A stretch of DNA of 5,550 nucleotides from Desulfobacteraceae bacterium (GTDB lineage: Bacteria; Desulfobacterota; Desulfobacteria; Desulfobacterales; JAABRJ01), in the NCBI GenBank assembly GCA_011390985.1, contig JAABRJ010000135.1, forward strand, positions 1 through 5,550. Reading direction: 5' to 3'. Position 1 is the stretch's first letter, and each line of letters begins with the position of its first letter. This document shows, one piece after another, positions 4,973 to 5,550 of the stretch. The notes below the pieces were generated by a model. It ran no database searches and was not told the origin of the DNA. It saw only the letters and a program-made list of their open reading frames with translations. Made by a program: the position numbers and the translations under genes.

Positions 4973-5206
4973 TTATACTTTCTCCCCTAGCAGTGACGGC
5001 GCCAACCTTGGAAAGCAGCCTAACCAAAGATTAGAAAACCACTCATGCCCCGCTAACATGGCATCGCTATTCACTGGGCGGCATAAGACAACAACTCAGA
5101 TGAAATGGTGAAGGGGGGTGGTGCGGGGATTGGTTGAAAATGTCTGAAAGCTTCAGGCGTGAAAACGGTCATGATCTTTAATGTTTTTTTATGGAAGGGA
5201 TGCGCG

Positions 5207-5550
5207 ATGAATTTTAAAAGGCATTTGAAATCCGTGATGGTGGCCGTCGTGCTGCTGTTCTTGGCGGCCACGGCCGGTGCAAATCAACCGAAATACGTGT
5301 TTTTCTTCCTGGGTGACGGCATGTCCAGTTCCCAGATCCAAGCCACCGAGGCCTACCTGACGACCGTCAACGGCGGGTCGGCGATGGTGGCGGCAAATCT
5401 TTTGAAGCCGGAAAACCGCCTTAACATGAGCAAGATGCACGTTCAGGGCATGCAGACCACCTACGATGCCTTCGCCCTGATGACCGATTCGGCCTCCGCC
5501 GGGACGGCCTTCGCCTGCGGCGCCAAGACCAGGAGCGGCACCATCGGCAT
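5207..5550 (+). CDS. Alkaline phosphatase, exported (N-terminal part; runs off the window)
   Basis: These are the first 114 codons of a PhoA-type alkaline phosphatase, which hydrolyses phosphate monoesters in the periplasm with two zincs and a magnesium. A Sec signal peptide spans residues 1-25: basic NFKRHLK, a hydrophobic core, and a probable cleavage after A-G-A before Asn26. FFLGDGMS (33-40) supplies the metal-binding Asp37 near the mature N-terminus. TDSASAGTAFACGAKT (93-108) is the active-site motif, with Ser95 as the expected phosphorylated nucleophile. ATG 5207 is preceded by GGAAGGGA (5193-5200) at 6 bases and gives a well-formed signal peptide. An in-frame ATG at 5171 lacks a ribosome binding site and would distort the signal. 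Members are usually over 400 residues, so most of the gene lies outside. It is divergent from the lipoprotein gene. Phosphate control is expected for the family but not visible here. Confidence 0.92.
   Translation, partial: MNFKRHLKSVMVAVVLLFLAATAGANQPKYVFFFLGDGMSSSQIQATEAYLTTVNGGSAMVAANLLKPENRLNMSKMHVQGMQTTYDAFALMTDSASAGTAFACGAKTRSGTIG

Larger units (their letters stand above)
4884..5021. repeat. 10-base inverted repeat flanking the AT-rich promoter segment
   Basis: AGGCTGCTTT (4884-4893) is repeated in inverse orientation as AAAGCAGCCT (5012-5021), with 118 bases between. The arms bracket the AT-rich promoter segment. The size would fit a very small non-autonomous element, but no target duplication is apparent, and a 10-base match could be chance. 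Confidence 0.25.
4730..5206. other. Divergent intergenic region between lipoprotein and phosphatase genes
   Basis: These 477 bases contain no supported gene. They hold the minus-strand promoter at 4944-4972, the dyads around it, a GC hairpin at 4838-4857 (CGCCGC with GCGGCG) in the presumed lipoprotein leader, and a 10-base inverted repeat at 4884-4893 and 5012-5021. Bases about 4925-5050 are clearly more AT-rich than the surrounding coding sequence. For the phosphatase I see no convincing promoter or Pho box. A G-rich run (5113-5127) and a CTGAA/TTCAG dyad (5143-5155) lie upstream of its start. Confidence 0.6.

Noticed and set aside
5113..5127. G-quadruplex in the phosphatase leader
   Set aside because: The G-runs are uneven (six, two, one, four) and do not meet a four-run pattern of three or more G's.
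5140..5206. Pho box upstream of the alkaline phosphatase
   Set aside because: No pair of CTGTCAT-like units at 11-base spacing is present; GGTCATGATCTTTAATG is too weak to claim.

Overview
The window looks like a stretch of ordinary bacterial chromosome, mostly GC-rich and Gram-negative. Two proteins carry lipoprotein signals, one an outer-membrane lipocalin, and an exported alkaline phosphatase runs off the right edge. The mix of genes (stand-alone NadR-type kinase, Blc lipocalin, DUF3524/QTMAN glycosyltransferase, IlvN, repeat-rich lipoprotein, PhoA-type phosphatase) and the style of the proteins would fit a Desulfobacterota (former Deltaproteobacteria) genome. That placement is inference from general familiarity, not from a diagnostic marker.

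Layout: positions 1-180 are AT-rich (about 40% GC by my count) and hold only an open frame that enters from the left and cannot be identified. At about 180 the composition jumps to about 70% GC. A P-loop kinase of the NadR/AAA_28 family follows (352-873) and ends in a strong GC hairpin. A lipocalin lipoprotein (1032-1547) and a tRNA-queuosine mannosyltransferase-like glycosyltransferase (1569-2687) lie 21 bases apart and probably share a transcript. A 362-base spacer (2688-3049) carries hairpins, a possible sigma70 promoter and a doubtful 52-codon ORF. It leads to a 106-residue protein of unknown function (3050-3370) and then the regulatory subunit of acetolactate synthase, ilvN (3537-4025), which has no ilvB or ilvC beside it in this window.

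On the other strand, converging on ilvN, is a lipoprotein (4157-4729). It has five tandem 11-residue Ala/Glu/Lys repeats and a C-terminal helical part resembling Sll1863-type stress proteins. A textbook intrinsic terminator lies between the two, with its U-tract on the minus-strand side. A 477-base divergent region (4730-5206) follows, containing a near-consensus minus-strand sigma70 promoter and several dyads. The last feature is the N-terminal third or so of an exported alkaline phosphatase (5207 to the edge).

How the genes fit together: I see no single multi-gene system. They look like separate housekeeping and envelope functions: nicotinamide riboside/NAD metabolism, envelope lipid handling, tRNA modification, branched-chain amino acid synthesis, envelope stress and phosphate scavenging. 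The most notable items are the bacterial QTMAN-like enzyme, the 11-mer-repeat lipoprotein with its regulatory region, the solitary ilvN, and the composition break at the left edge. I found no CRISPR array, rRNA or tRNA gene, complete mobile element or defence system.
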